DNA from: Lachnospiraceae bacterium UBA3332
GTDB lineage: Bacteria > Bacillota > Clostridia > Lachnospirales > Lachnospiraceae
NCBI GenBank assembly: GCA_002361095.1
Contig: DERU01000200.1
Location: forward strand, 1 to 19,889
Direction: 5' to 3'
DNA: 19,889 bases
Shown here: piece by piece, positions 8,027-14,727 of the stretch
How the letters are laid out: every line of letters starts with the position of its first letter
Numbering within the stretch: the stretch's first letter is position 1
Position numbers and translations under genes: made by a program
The notes under the pieces: generated by a model
Seen by the model: only the letters and a program-made list of their open reading frames with translations
Told to the model about the DNA's origin: nothing
Databases searched by the model: none

Positions 8027-8321
8027 AAACGCAACAAAAGCCATCCCGGGAAAGGGATGTGTGAAGGAATTTCCGGCCTGCTTTTTAAACCATTACGGGG
8101 AGAATGTACTGCTGGCTTACAGGGGCGGTTCCATTAAAAAAACGGGATCTATGATGAAATCGTGGAAATCCTGGCGGCACGGTGATTACCAATGGAAAAA
8201 AAGGATCAAGACCAGGCGGGATTACCCGCAGTGTAATGCAAAGCTGGCGCTGATGAATCCTACCTATACCTACAGTCTGCCAAAAAAGCGGATGATATCC
8301 GGGGCGCTTATCGGGTCATGA
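8007..8321 (+). pseudogene. Decayed iron-dependent (butanol) alcohol dehydrogenase
   Basis: The first about 45 residues (MNNFIFENATKAIPGKGCVKE and LLAYRGGSIKKTG) match the N-terminus of YqhD/BdhA-type iron-containing alcohol dehydrogenases, which use NAD(P)H to interconvert aldehydes and alcohols. At about 8147 one base appears lost: in the next frame the sequence continues IYDEIVEILAAR, as the family expects, and then stops. A later piece, ALMNPTYTYSLPKKRMISG, belongs near residue 190 of the family, so more than 100 internal codons including the GGGS cofactor region are deleted, and most of the C-terminal metal-binding domain is also gone. Intact members are about 385-390 residues. It was probably cotranscribed with the reductase upstream. 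Confidence 0.82.
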
Positions 8322-8359
8322 ATCATGAAGAAATCCTGAATATTTTTCAGGTTGAAAAT

Positions 8360-8400
8360 CAAGGCATTATAGGAATCATCCGAATGCCTTGCATTTTTTT
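8360..8400 (+). terminator. Rho-independent terminator after the alcohol dehydrogenase pseudogene
   Basis: CAAGGCATT (8360-8368) pairs perfectly with AATGCCTTG (8383-8391), followed by seven T residues. Confidence 0.85.
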
Positions 8401-8411
8401 GAAAAATATTA

Positions 8412-8483
8412 TTGTAACTATTGACATTACAACTGAAAAAGTGGTATAGTATATTTAAAAGATGTAATGAAAAACATTGCATC
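8412..8483 (+). promoter_or_regulatory. Sirtuin promoter with two TGTAAY-N7-ATTRCA palindromes
   Basis: TTGACA (8421-8426) and TATAGT (8445-8450), spaced 18 bases, form a strong promoter. The -35 box lies inside the first palindrome, TGTAAC-N7-ATTACA (8413-8431). A second, TGTAAT-N7-ATTGCA (8463-8481), lies just after the expected transcription start. This geometry is that of a repressor clamp. The same two-site design precedes the macrodomain gene. Confidence 0.7.
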
Positions 8484-8552
8484 AAAATAAGAGTGGATTT
8501 GATATATGCCACATAATAAAGCAAGAGTGTATAAGGAAAGGCGGTGCGTACG

Positions 8553-9464
8553 ATGTTCGGCAGGAGAATCCCTAAATCAGACAATATGCCGGATGGTATC
8601 AATAAGCTGCGGGAAGCATTGGCTCATGCGGATGCGGTGATCATTGGCGCAGGGGCCGGTCTTTCAACCTCCGCTGGCTTTGTTTATACGGGTGAGCGGT
8701 TTGACAGATATTTTCAGGACTTTTCTGAAAAGTATCATTTCAGTGATATGTATTCGGGCGGTTTTTATCCATACCATACATTGGAAGAACATTGGGCCTA
8801 CTGGAGCCGGTACATTTATATCAACCGATATATGGATGCACCGAATCCGGTCTACGATAGATTATTTGAACTGGTCAGGGATAAGGACTATTTTGTGCTG
8901 ACTACCAATGTAGATCACTGTTTTCAGAAAGCCGGGTTTGATAAGCGCAGATTATTCTATACGCAGGGTGATTATGGTTTATTCCAGTGCAGCAGTCCGT
9001 GTCACCGGATGACATATGAGAACGGGGATGCGGTCCGCAAAATGGTGGAGGCACAGGGATACATGATTGACGGGAATGGTGTATTGATCCTGCCTGAAGG
9101 TATCACACCGGAAATGGCAGTTCCAACCGAACTTGTTCCGTACTGTCCTAAATGCGGCAGGCCGATGAGTGTGAACCTCCGCGCGGATAATACCTTTGTT
9201 GAGGATGAAGGCTGGCATCGCGCTTCGGAGCGTTATGCGGACTTCCTGCGGAGACATCAAAACATGAAAGTGCTGTTTTTAGAGGCAGCAGTCGGATTCA
9301 ATACGCCAGCTATAGTAAAATATAGTTTCTGGCGCATGGTGTCGGAATGGAAGGATGCCGTTTATGCCTGCCTGAATTACGGGGAGGCATATGCTCCTGA
9401 TGCAATCAGGAAAAAATCCATTTGTATCAGTGGAGACATCGGGGAGGTTTTGAATCTGCTTTAA
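8553..9464 (+). CDS. M-class sirtuin (SirTM), predicted protein ADP-ribosyltransferase
   Basis: This 303-residue Sir2-family protein uses the ATG at 8553, eight bases behind AAGGAAAGGCGG; a GTG at 8544 would fall in that site. The NAD Rossmann motifs are GAGAGLSTSAG (32-42) and TTNVD (117-121). The position normally filled by the deacetylase catalytic His (HG in the family) reads TQGDYG, with Gln138. That substitution is a hallmark of the microbial M-class sirtuins linked to macrodomains, which transfer ADP-ribose to protein instead of deacetylating. A structural zinc site is made by C146, C150, C198 and C201. The conserved Arg expected in this class is probably R210 in VNLR. Its substrate elsewhere is a lipoylated GcvH-like protein; neither GcvH-L nor a lipoate ligase is in this window. 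Confidence 0.9.
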   Translation: MFGRRIPKSDNMPDGINKLREALAHADAVIIGAGAGLSTSAGFVYTGERFDRYFQDFSEKYHFSDMYSGGFYPYHTLEEHWAYWSRYIYINRYMDAPNPVYDRLFELVRDKDYFVLTTNVDHCFQKAGFDKRRLFYTQGDYGLFQCSSPCHRMTYENGDAVRKMVEAQGYMIDGNGVLILPEGITPEMAVPTELVPYCPKCGRPMSVNLRADNTFVEDEGWHRASERYADFLRRHQNMKVLFLEAAVGFNTPAIVKYSFWRMVSEWKDAVYACLNYGEAYAPDAIRKKSICISGDIGEVLNLL

Positions 9465-9534
9465 GCAAAAGCGTATAAACATCGTCAGTATTTATGTTGA
9501 CTGCCGCCTGGCTCTTCAGGTATTTTTTTCATAA

Positions 9535-9660
9535 AATAGCTGGAGGATTTATACCTGCGACGATGGGACTGTCATTATATATTATCCGGGAACGCCCGCA
9601 CACCTTGAAATTTCTGACGGAGAATATGCGGGTATTTATCAGGCGGATGATGACAGATGA
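9535..9660 (+). pseudogene. Possible coding relic between sirtuin and macrodomain genes
   Basis: A frame open from 9535 to TGA 9658-9660 has protein-like composition (CDDGTVIIYYPGTP, then AHLEISDGEYAGIYQADDD) but no start codon. It is flanked upstream by a weak CCTG/CAGG hairpin with T-run (about 9509-9532) that may terminate the sirtuin transcript. It may be the 3' end of a lost gene of the module, or chance. Confidence 0.2.
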
Positions 9661-9677
9661 AATAATGTGATCTATTG

Positions 9678-9740
9678 ATGTAACTATTGACATTGCATTA
9701 AGAACATGATAAGGTTCTAAATGTAATAAAAGAAATTACA
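9678..9740 (+). promoter_or_regulatory. Macrodomain-gene promoter region with two TGTAAY-N7-ATTRCA palindromes
   Basis: TGTAAC-N7-ATTGCA (9679-9697) again encloses TTGACA (9687-9692). TGTAAT-N7-ATTACA (9722-9740) follows 43 bases later. Between them AGAAC/GTTCT form another small inverted repeat (9701-9718). The -10 box is poor (TAAGGT at 9710-9715 at 17-base spacing), so the promoter is weaker than that of the sirtuin or needs help. The block copies the sirtuin operator design. Confidence 0.6.
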
Positions 9741-9745
9741 ACTGA

Positions 9746-9865
9746 GAGGCGAAAAGTGCAGGGAGGCCTTTTGGCGGCGCACTTACAGGCTATTATGGTT
9801 TATGGCGTGTGGAGAATGGCAAGGCAGAAGCATTACAAAAGGCTTCGGGAATAAAGGAGGATTGA
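9746..9865 (+). pseudogene. Possible coding relic ending at the macrodomain ribosome binding site
   Basis: A 39-codon open frame reads GGALTGYYGLWRVENGK and then AEALQKASGIKED, stopping four bases before the macrodomain ATG; the AGGAGG of the macrodomain gene lies in its last codons. That is the spacing of a translationally coupled upstream gene, but no start codon is present in frame. It may be the residual 3' end of a deleted operon member. I do not recognise the family. Confidence 0.22.
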
Positions 9866-9868
9866 GCC

Positions 9869-10648
9869 ATGACCCATAGCGAAAAAAGGCTGTATCTGAT
9901 TCAGGCGCTATTATCAGAACTGCCGCAGTATAAGGATTCGGATATCCCGGACAATGCAGAGGAACAGAAGCGGCTTCTTAGAAGTCTTATGAATATCCGT
10001 TCTCCCCGTCCGATTGGGACAGAATTTCTCAAGGTACAGGACGAGTATCTAAATGAGGAAGTCAGGAAAAAAGGCATTACGGATAGCGACACTTTACCCG
10101 TATCTCCCATCCATAACCGTCTTATCCTTTGGCATGGCGATATTACCACATTAAAGATAGATGCGATTGTAAACGCCGCGAACAGTGCTTTAAGGGGATG
10201 TTTCATACCTTGCCACTCCTGCGTGGACAACATCATCCACAGCGTCAGCGGTATCCAGCTGCGTTTGGCCTGTGATAAGTTAATGACAGAGCAGGGATAT
10301 GACGAACCGACAGGAAAGGCGAAAATTACACCTGCTTTCAATCTTCCGTGCAGCTATGTGCTTCACACAGTCGGCCCGATTGTATCGGGCGTCTTAACAA
10401 AAAAACATTGTGAACAGCTGGCAGATTGCTATAAATCCTGTTTGGAATTGGCAGCTGATAAGGGATTAAAGAGCATTGCATTTTGCTGCATCTCCACAGG
10501 TGAGTTTCATTTTCCGCAGAAAAAGGCGGCGGAAATTGCGGTACAGACGGTCATGGATTTTTTGCGGACTGATACGCGGATAGAAAAAGTAGTGTTTAAT
10601 GTTTTCAAGCAGGAGGATTACGATATTTACAAAGCCATCCTGGGATGA
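9869..10648 (+). CDS. Zinc-dependent macrodomain protein-ADP-ribose hydrolase
   Basis: This 259-residue protein starts behind AAAGGAGG. An N-terminal helical extension (about 1-80) precedes the macrodomain, a layout typical of the Zn-Macro group linked to M-class sirtuins. The macrodomain begins HGDITTLKIDAIVNAANSAL (89-108). The usual glycine-rich catalytic loop is replaced by GCFIPCHSCVDNIIHSVSG, whose Cys111/Cys115/His116/Cys118 cluster supplies the Cys-His-Cys zinc ligands of this group. A second ADP-ribose loop is ISTGEFHFPQKKAA near residue 209. Family members remove mono-ADP-ribose from proteins, reversing the sirtuin's mark. The gene lies 404 bases after the sirtuin gene on the same strand, separately promoted but under a matching operator pair. 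Confidence 0.92.
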   Translation: MTHSEKRLYLIQALLSELPQYKDSDIPDNAEEQKRLLRSLMNIRSPRPIGTEFLKVQDEYLNEEVRKKGITDSDTLPVSPIHNRLILWHGDITTLKIDAIVNAANSALRGCFIPCHSCVDNIIHSVSGIQLRLACDKLMTEQGYDEPTGKAKITPAFNLPCSYVLHTVGPIVSGVLTKKHCEQLADCYKSCLELAADKGLKSIAFCCISTGEFHFPQKKAAEIAVQTVMDFLRTDTRIEKVVFNVFKQEDYDIYKAILG

Positions 10649-10677
10649 TGTGATCCATATGGTAGGAGTGATAAGGG

Positions 10678-10728
10678 CCGCCCCGCTGCCTTTGGAATTT
10701 AACCGGCAGCGGGAGCGGTGAATTTTTT
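10678..10728 (+). terminator. Rho-independent terminator after the macrodomain gene
   Basis: CCCGCTGCC (10682-10690) pairs perfectly with GGCAGCGGG (10705-10713), and the stem extends by CCGC/GCGG across a one-base bulge. A run of seven T residues follows after TGAA. The hairpin also lies directly downstream of the convergent GH3 gene and may stop both transcripts, although the opposite strand has no T-run. Confidence 0.75.
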
Positions 10729-13511
10729 TAGTTCTCTTTTTCTTTCAGGGGGTTTTGCAGGACCAACCGGCCCTCCTGCAGTTCCATACCGCTCTGCCCG
10801 AAATAAAACTTAAGGAAAACAGTATTTTGCAGAATGGGATTTAGGGAAACCTCTTCCTTTTGCCATTCGGTGTTGTCGCCGCTCAAAGAGACGGTTTTTA
10901 AAAGCTGCTTATCCTGATAAATAGTCATGGGAACCTGCGCAAGGCTGCTTAGGCCAACCACACGGCAGGTAAGTTCCAGCGTATAAACGCCGTGTTCGCT
11001 GACGCTGATCTCAAAAACAGTGGAGCCGCTTTTTTCGGTTTTTACCGATTCAATCGGGAGCAGTCCGTCTTTGGGAAGGGAAAGGCGGACAATTTCACCG
11101 TAACTTTCTGTTTCCTGCGCGGCAATTTCCGCCAGCTGCCTGTCGAGTTCGGTTTCTTCGCCGAGCATCCGCCTGTAAGCGGGAGTGCGTAACAGGAATC
11201 TGCAGATATTTGCAGCGCAGCGCAAATATTCGCCTCTGGTTACGGTTCCTTTTTGCAGGCTTTCTGCGGAATTGTCGTTTTGGGTATTTTCCGCTGCGCT
11301 GGCGGTTACCATAAAGAGGTCGTTTTGGGCGCGTACCATGGCGGCAGTGTTTTCCACGGCGCCGGGTTTGCCTTCGTCGTTACTTTTTGCCCACCAGTCG
11401 GTCATTACAATTCCGTCATAATCCCATTCCTTGCGTAAAATGGTGTTGAGCATGTCGTAATTACTCGCAGACCAGAATCCGTTTATCGGATTGTAGGAGG
11501 TCATAATGGAATAGGCTTTTCCTTCTTTGACCGCAATTTCAAAGCCTTTCAGGTAGATTTCCCGTAACGCGCGTTCGGAAACGACCGCTTCCACAAAATT
11601 GCGGCGGTATTCCTGGCTGTTACAGGCAAAATGCTTGATGGTTCCCGTGACATCATAAAGACCCATTCCCTTTAATTGGGCGGAAGCCATTTTTCCCGTT
11701 AACAGGGGATCTTCGCTGAAATATTCAAAGTTGCGCCCGTTTAAAGGATTTCGATGGATGTTGATTCCGGGGCCCAAAAGGGTATCGATTTTATTTTTGC
11801 GCAGTTCCAATCCTTCCCACTCATACAGTTCCTGCGAAAGTGCTTCATTGAAAGAGCAGGCCAGGCAGGTTCCGTTTGGCATTGCAAAGGCAATGGTTCC
11901 GCAATCCATACGGATACCGCTGGGGCCGTCCGAACAGCAGGCGATGGGAATGGAAAAATCCAACAGCCGTTGTGTGACGCCTCCGAAGGAACCGGCCGTA
12001 CCCGGCGTGACTTTAGGGGAACACATGCCTTCTCCGCGTACGATGCAGCATAGATCTTCGTCGGTAAGCTGCGCAAGGAATTGTTCCATGGATACTTTTT
12101 GGTTTTCCACATCGGAAAGTTTGTACCCGCAGTCCCGGGAACAGGCAGTATCGGGGGGAAGCTGTGCGAGCCGCCTTTGGGAGGGCTCTATGGTGCGCAG
12201 GGGAACCGGCTCATAGCCGGGGAGAACCTGACCGGCTTTTCCGGTTTCCGGTTTAAGCCGGTTGAAGGCGGTCACGGGAGCGCAGGCCTCTTCCAGTTCC
12301 TGCGTTACGTGGGTCTTTGCAAGAACCGTTTTACCCGCACAGGCAGCGCTTCTTACGTCGGTTCCCACATAGAAAAGGTATTCCCCTTCTTCCAGCACCC
12401 AGCAGGATTTATGGCCGGTCGCGCCGCCATCGTCGTAGGAAGCGATGGTATCCCAGGAAAAGGAAACGGTAAGTTTTTGTGTTTCCTGCGGCGATAGGTT
12501 TTGGGTTTTCGCAAAGCCGCAAAGGGAACGGAGGGGTTTGCCCAGCAGACCCTGCGGCGCTTGGCAGTAGACTTGTACCACTTCTTTCCCGGTGTGTTTT
12601 CCGGTGTTGGTGACCTCGGTATGGATATGGATTCCGGCATCGTCGCAGACAACGTCAGTATTGTTTAGCGCGAAGGTGGTATAGGATAAGCCAAAGCCGA
12701 AGGGATAAAGCACTTTATCTTGGGCAAAAGTTTCAAAGTAGCGGTAGCCTACGTAAATGTCCTCCTCATAAAAATTTTGGGAGTCGTTTCCGTGGTTTTT
12801 GGTGGAGGGATAATCCGAGATATCATAAGCGATGGTGTCCGCAAGTTTTCCGGAGGGGGATACCGTTCCGGAAAGCACATCCAAAACGCCGCTGCCGCCT
12901 TCCTGACCGCCCTGCCACACATATAAAACGGAGGAAGGCCGGTAAGCGTCTACCCATTTCATGTCAATGATGTTCCCCACATTCAAAAGAACCACTGTCC
13001 GGTCAAAAATGTTACAAACGATCCGGAGCATGGATTCTTCTTCCCCGGTAAGTAAATAGCTGCCTTCCTCGGCTTTATTGTCCTGGTCTTCCCCTGCGGT
13101 TCTTGCGATGATGATAACGGCTGTGTCGGAATCCTTCCGGGCGGCACGTACAATTTCCTCTGTCAGCGGCATTTCCTTCTGAAACCAGGGTTCGGCGGCC
13201 CATCCGGCGCCCGCGTCGAAAGGGTGCTCCAGAAGCCATTTTTCATAGGTGGCTTTCAGGCCTTCATTGAGGACAAAATTGCTGTCTGAAAGAGCCTCTA
13301 AAATCCCGGTTACATAGCTGGTGTTTACCAGACCGCCGGAACCGGTTCCGCTTTTGTAATAATTGAATTGCCCCCTGCCAAACAGGGCAATTTTTTCCCC
13401 GGCAGCCAGGGGAAGGATATGATTTTCATTACGCAGCATGACGATGCCCTCGGCGACCGCCTGTCTTGCTGTTTTGGCGTAGGCCGAAACGTCAAATATT
13501 TTTTCCTTCAT
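10728..13511 (-). CDS. Cytoplasmic GH3 beta-glucosidase with swapped domain order
   Basis: This is a 927-residue protein; the start is the ATG at 13511, behind GAAAGGAGAG, rather than the upstream ATG at 13574, which lies in the promoter. No signal peptide is seen. The usual GH3 C-terminal (alpha/beta sandwich) domain comes first (about 15-260), including AGEDQDNKAEEGSYLL, the region holding the acid/base side. A fibronectin-III-like domain follows (about 300-405, TNTGKHTGKEVVQVY). The TIM-barrel domain comes last (about 490-800) with SDGPSGIRMD, KHFACNSQEYRR near 622 and the nucleophile Asp in GIVMTDWW near 704. A beta-sandwich of about 110 residues closes the protein. This inverted order is known from Butyrivibrio and Ruminococcus beta-glucosidases. 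Likely substrates are beta-linked glucosides taken up by the cell; exact specificity cannot be read. Confidence 0.9.
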   Translation of the reverse strand: MKEKIFDVSAYAKTARQAVAEGIVMLRNENHILPLAAGEKIALFGRGQFNYYKSGTGSGGLVNTSYVTGILEALSDSNFVLNEGLKATYEKWLLEHPFDAGAGWAAEPWFQKEMPLTEEIVRAARKDSDTAVIIIARTAGEDQDNKAEEGSYLLTGEEESMLRIVCNIFDRTVVLLNVGNIIDMKWVDAYRPSSVLYVWQGGQEGGSGVLDVLSGTVSPSGKLADTIAYDISDYPSTKNHGNDSQNFYEEDIYVGYRYFETFAQDKVLYPFGFGLSYTTFALNNTDVVCDDAGIHIHTEVTNTGKHTGKEVVQVYCQAPQGLLGKPLRSLCGFAKTQNLSPQETQKLTVSFSWDTIASYDDGGATGHKSCWVLEEGEYLFYVGTDVRSAACAGKTVLAKTHVTQELEEACAPVTAFNRLKPETGKAGQVLPGYEPVPLRTIEPSQRRLAQLPPDTACSRDCGYKLSDVENQKVSMEQFLAQLTDEDLCCIVRGEGMCSPKVTPGTAGSFGGVTQRLLDFSIPIACCSDGPSGIRMDCGTIAFAMPNGTCLACSFNEALSQELYEWEGLELRKNKIDTLLGPGINIHRNPLNGRNFEYFSEDPLLTGKMASAQLKGMGLYDVTGTIKHFACNSQEYRRNFVEAVVSERALREIYLKGFEIAVKEGKAYSIMTSYNPINGFWSASNYDMLNTILRKEWDYDGIVMTDWWAKSNDEGKPGAVENTAAMVRAQNDLFMVTASAAENTQNDNSAESLQKGTVTRGEYLRCAANICRFLLRTPAYRRMLGEETELDRQLAEIAAQETESYGEIVRLSLPKDGLLPIESVKTEKSGSTVFEISVSEHGVYTLELTCRVVGLSSLAQVPMTIYQDKQLLKTVSLSGDNTEWQKEEVSLNPILQNTVFLKFYFGQSGMELQEGRLVLQNPLKEKEN

Positions 13512-13547
13512 GCGCCTCTCCTTTCGTTTACCGCAATATCTTCCTTT

Positions 13548-13576
13548 ATTATATAACGGATTGGAGCGGCGCACAA
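13548..13576 (-). promoter_or_regulatory. Sigma-A promoter of the GH3 gene
   Basis: On the minus strand TTGTGC (13576-13571) and a perfect TATAAT (13553-13548) are spaced by 17 bases, about 37 bases before the start codon. Confidence 0.75.
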
Positions 13577-13616
13577 TCGCAGATTCATAAAATAAAAGAT
13601 TTTGTACAAGCTAAAG

Positions 13617-13655
13617 ATAACAATTTGTTATAGGTATCGGGCCGTTTTAAACGGC
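13617..13655 (+). promoter_or_regulatory. Two perfect odd-centred palindromes before the oxidoreductase operon
   Basis: ATAACAA-T-TTGTTAT (13617-13631) and GCCGTTT-T-AAACGGC (13641-13655) are both perfect 7-1-7 inverted repeats, ten bases apart, just upstream of the gamma-delta gene. They look like operators, or small leader hairpins. A candidate -35 (TTGTAC, 13602-13607) lacks a convincing -10, so the promoter itself is not well resolved. Confidence 0.45.
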
Positions 13656-13670
13656 AGAATGAGAGGAAAG

Positions 13671-14675
13671 ATGAACGATTACTGCGAGAAAGCAAAAAAA
13701 ATTTTACCCTGCACGGATGAGAACGGATATTACGAAATACGTATGGAGAGCATTGGAGGTCTAGGGGCCAATCTGGCCGGAAAGATGCTGGGCGAATTGG
13801 GGGCATTGCATATGGGATTGAACGTGTCCAGCTTTTCGAGTTACGGTTCGGAAAAAAAAGGCTCTCCGGTACGCGCTTTTGTCCGGTATCGGGAAGGGGA
13901 GGAAGAAATATTGCGTAACGCTCCGGTGCTGTCCCCCCATCTGTTGGGAATCTTTCATGAAGCCATGGCAAAGTCCTATCCTGTATTTGCAGGGATTTCT
14001 GCGCAGACGCAGATTGTCTTAAATACCCGCATGTCGGGCAGGGAGGCGGCGGAGCAATACGGTGTGCAGACGGGGACGCTTTATTGTCTGGATGCGGGAA
14101 ATTTGGCAAGGTCGTGTAAATGTCGGTTAAACATGGTGATGCTGGGGGCGATGGCGGCAGCCAGCGGTTTTTTGGCGATAGAAGGACTGGAAAAGCTGGG
14201 GCAGGAGAGCATCGGGAAAAAGTATCCCGATTTGTGGAAGGCAAATCTTGCCGGAATGGAAAAAGGATATCAGGCGGTTTGTGACCGGCAAGGGTTCTTG
14301 TGCGGAAAAGAGGGACGGCAGGTGGAGCAGCTGCCGCAGTCGCCCGCCGGCTGTGGACTGGACAGTATGCAGGAGCCCTATGCGGGATCCTTTAAGGGTG
14401 TGATAGGAGGAATGAATCCGGCCGCAGGAAACAGTGTCCAAAATAATCTTTCGGCAGGCAGGGAAGGTTTTATTCCTGTATTTCATCCGGAAAAATGCAT
14501 TCAGTGCGGATTGTGCGACAGCACTTGTCCGGATATGGTCTTCCGGTTTAGGCCGGGCATCTATAAAGGGATGGATACCATGGTGAACCATGGGCCTGAC
14601 TATCAATATTGCAAGGGCTGTCTGCGCTGTGTAAATGTTTGTCCTACACAGGCTTTGACGAAAGGGGAAGAATAA
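13671..14675 (+). CDS. 2-oxoacid:ferredoxin oxidoreductase, fused gamma-delta subunit
   Basis: This 334-residue protein starts at the ATG at 13671, preceded by GAGAGGAAAG; upstream in-frame ATGs at 13602 and 13659 lack a good site. The gamma (catalytic accessory) domain spans about 15-200, with GGLGANLAGKMLGELG and SSYGSEKKGSPVRAF, resembling the SYGPERRGAPV loop of pyruvate-type enzymes. A poorly conserved linker follows. The C-terminus is a bacterial two-cluster ferredoxin (delta) with CIQCGLCDSTCP (about 276-287) and CKGCLRCVNVCP (about 314-325), binding two [4Fe-4S] clusters that pass electrons to free ferredoxin. It lies 52 bases ahead of the alpha-beta chain and forms one operon with it. 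The substrate (pyruvate, branched-chain or aryl oxoacid) cannot be fixed from sequence. Confidence 0.88.
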   Translation: MNDYCEKAKKILPCTDENGYYEIRMESIGGLGANLAGKMLGELGALHMGLNVSSFSSYGSEKKGSPVRAFVRYREGEEEILRNAPVLSPHLLGIFHEAMAKSYPVFAGISAQTQIVLNTRMSGREAAEQYGVQTGTLYCLDAGNLARSCKCRLNMVMLGAMAAASGFLAIEGLEKLGQESIGKKYPDLWKANLAGMEKGYQAVCDRQGFLCGKEGRQVEQLPQSPAGCGLDSMQEPYAGSFKGVIGGMNPAAGNSVQNNLSAGREGFIPVFHPEKCIQCGLCDSTCPDMVFRFRPGIYKGMDTMVNHGPDYQYCKGCLRCVNVCPTQALTKGEE

Positions 14676-14727
14676 TATTTGACGGCAGATACAAAAGGAA
14701 GCATATAAAAAAGGAGGAAATACAAGC

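Noticed and set aside
8412..9740. GlnR/TnrA or Rex operators as explanation for the TGTAAY palindromes
   Set aside because: The inner spacing is two bases longer than the TGTNA-N7-TNACA box, and the half-sites and spacing do not fit Rex.
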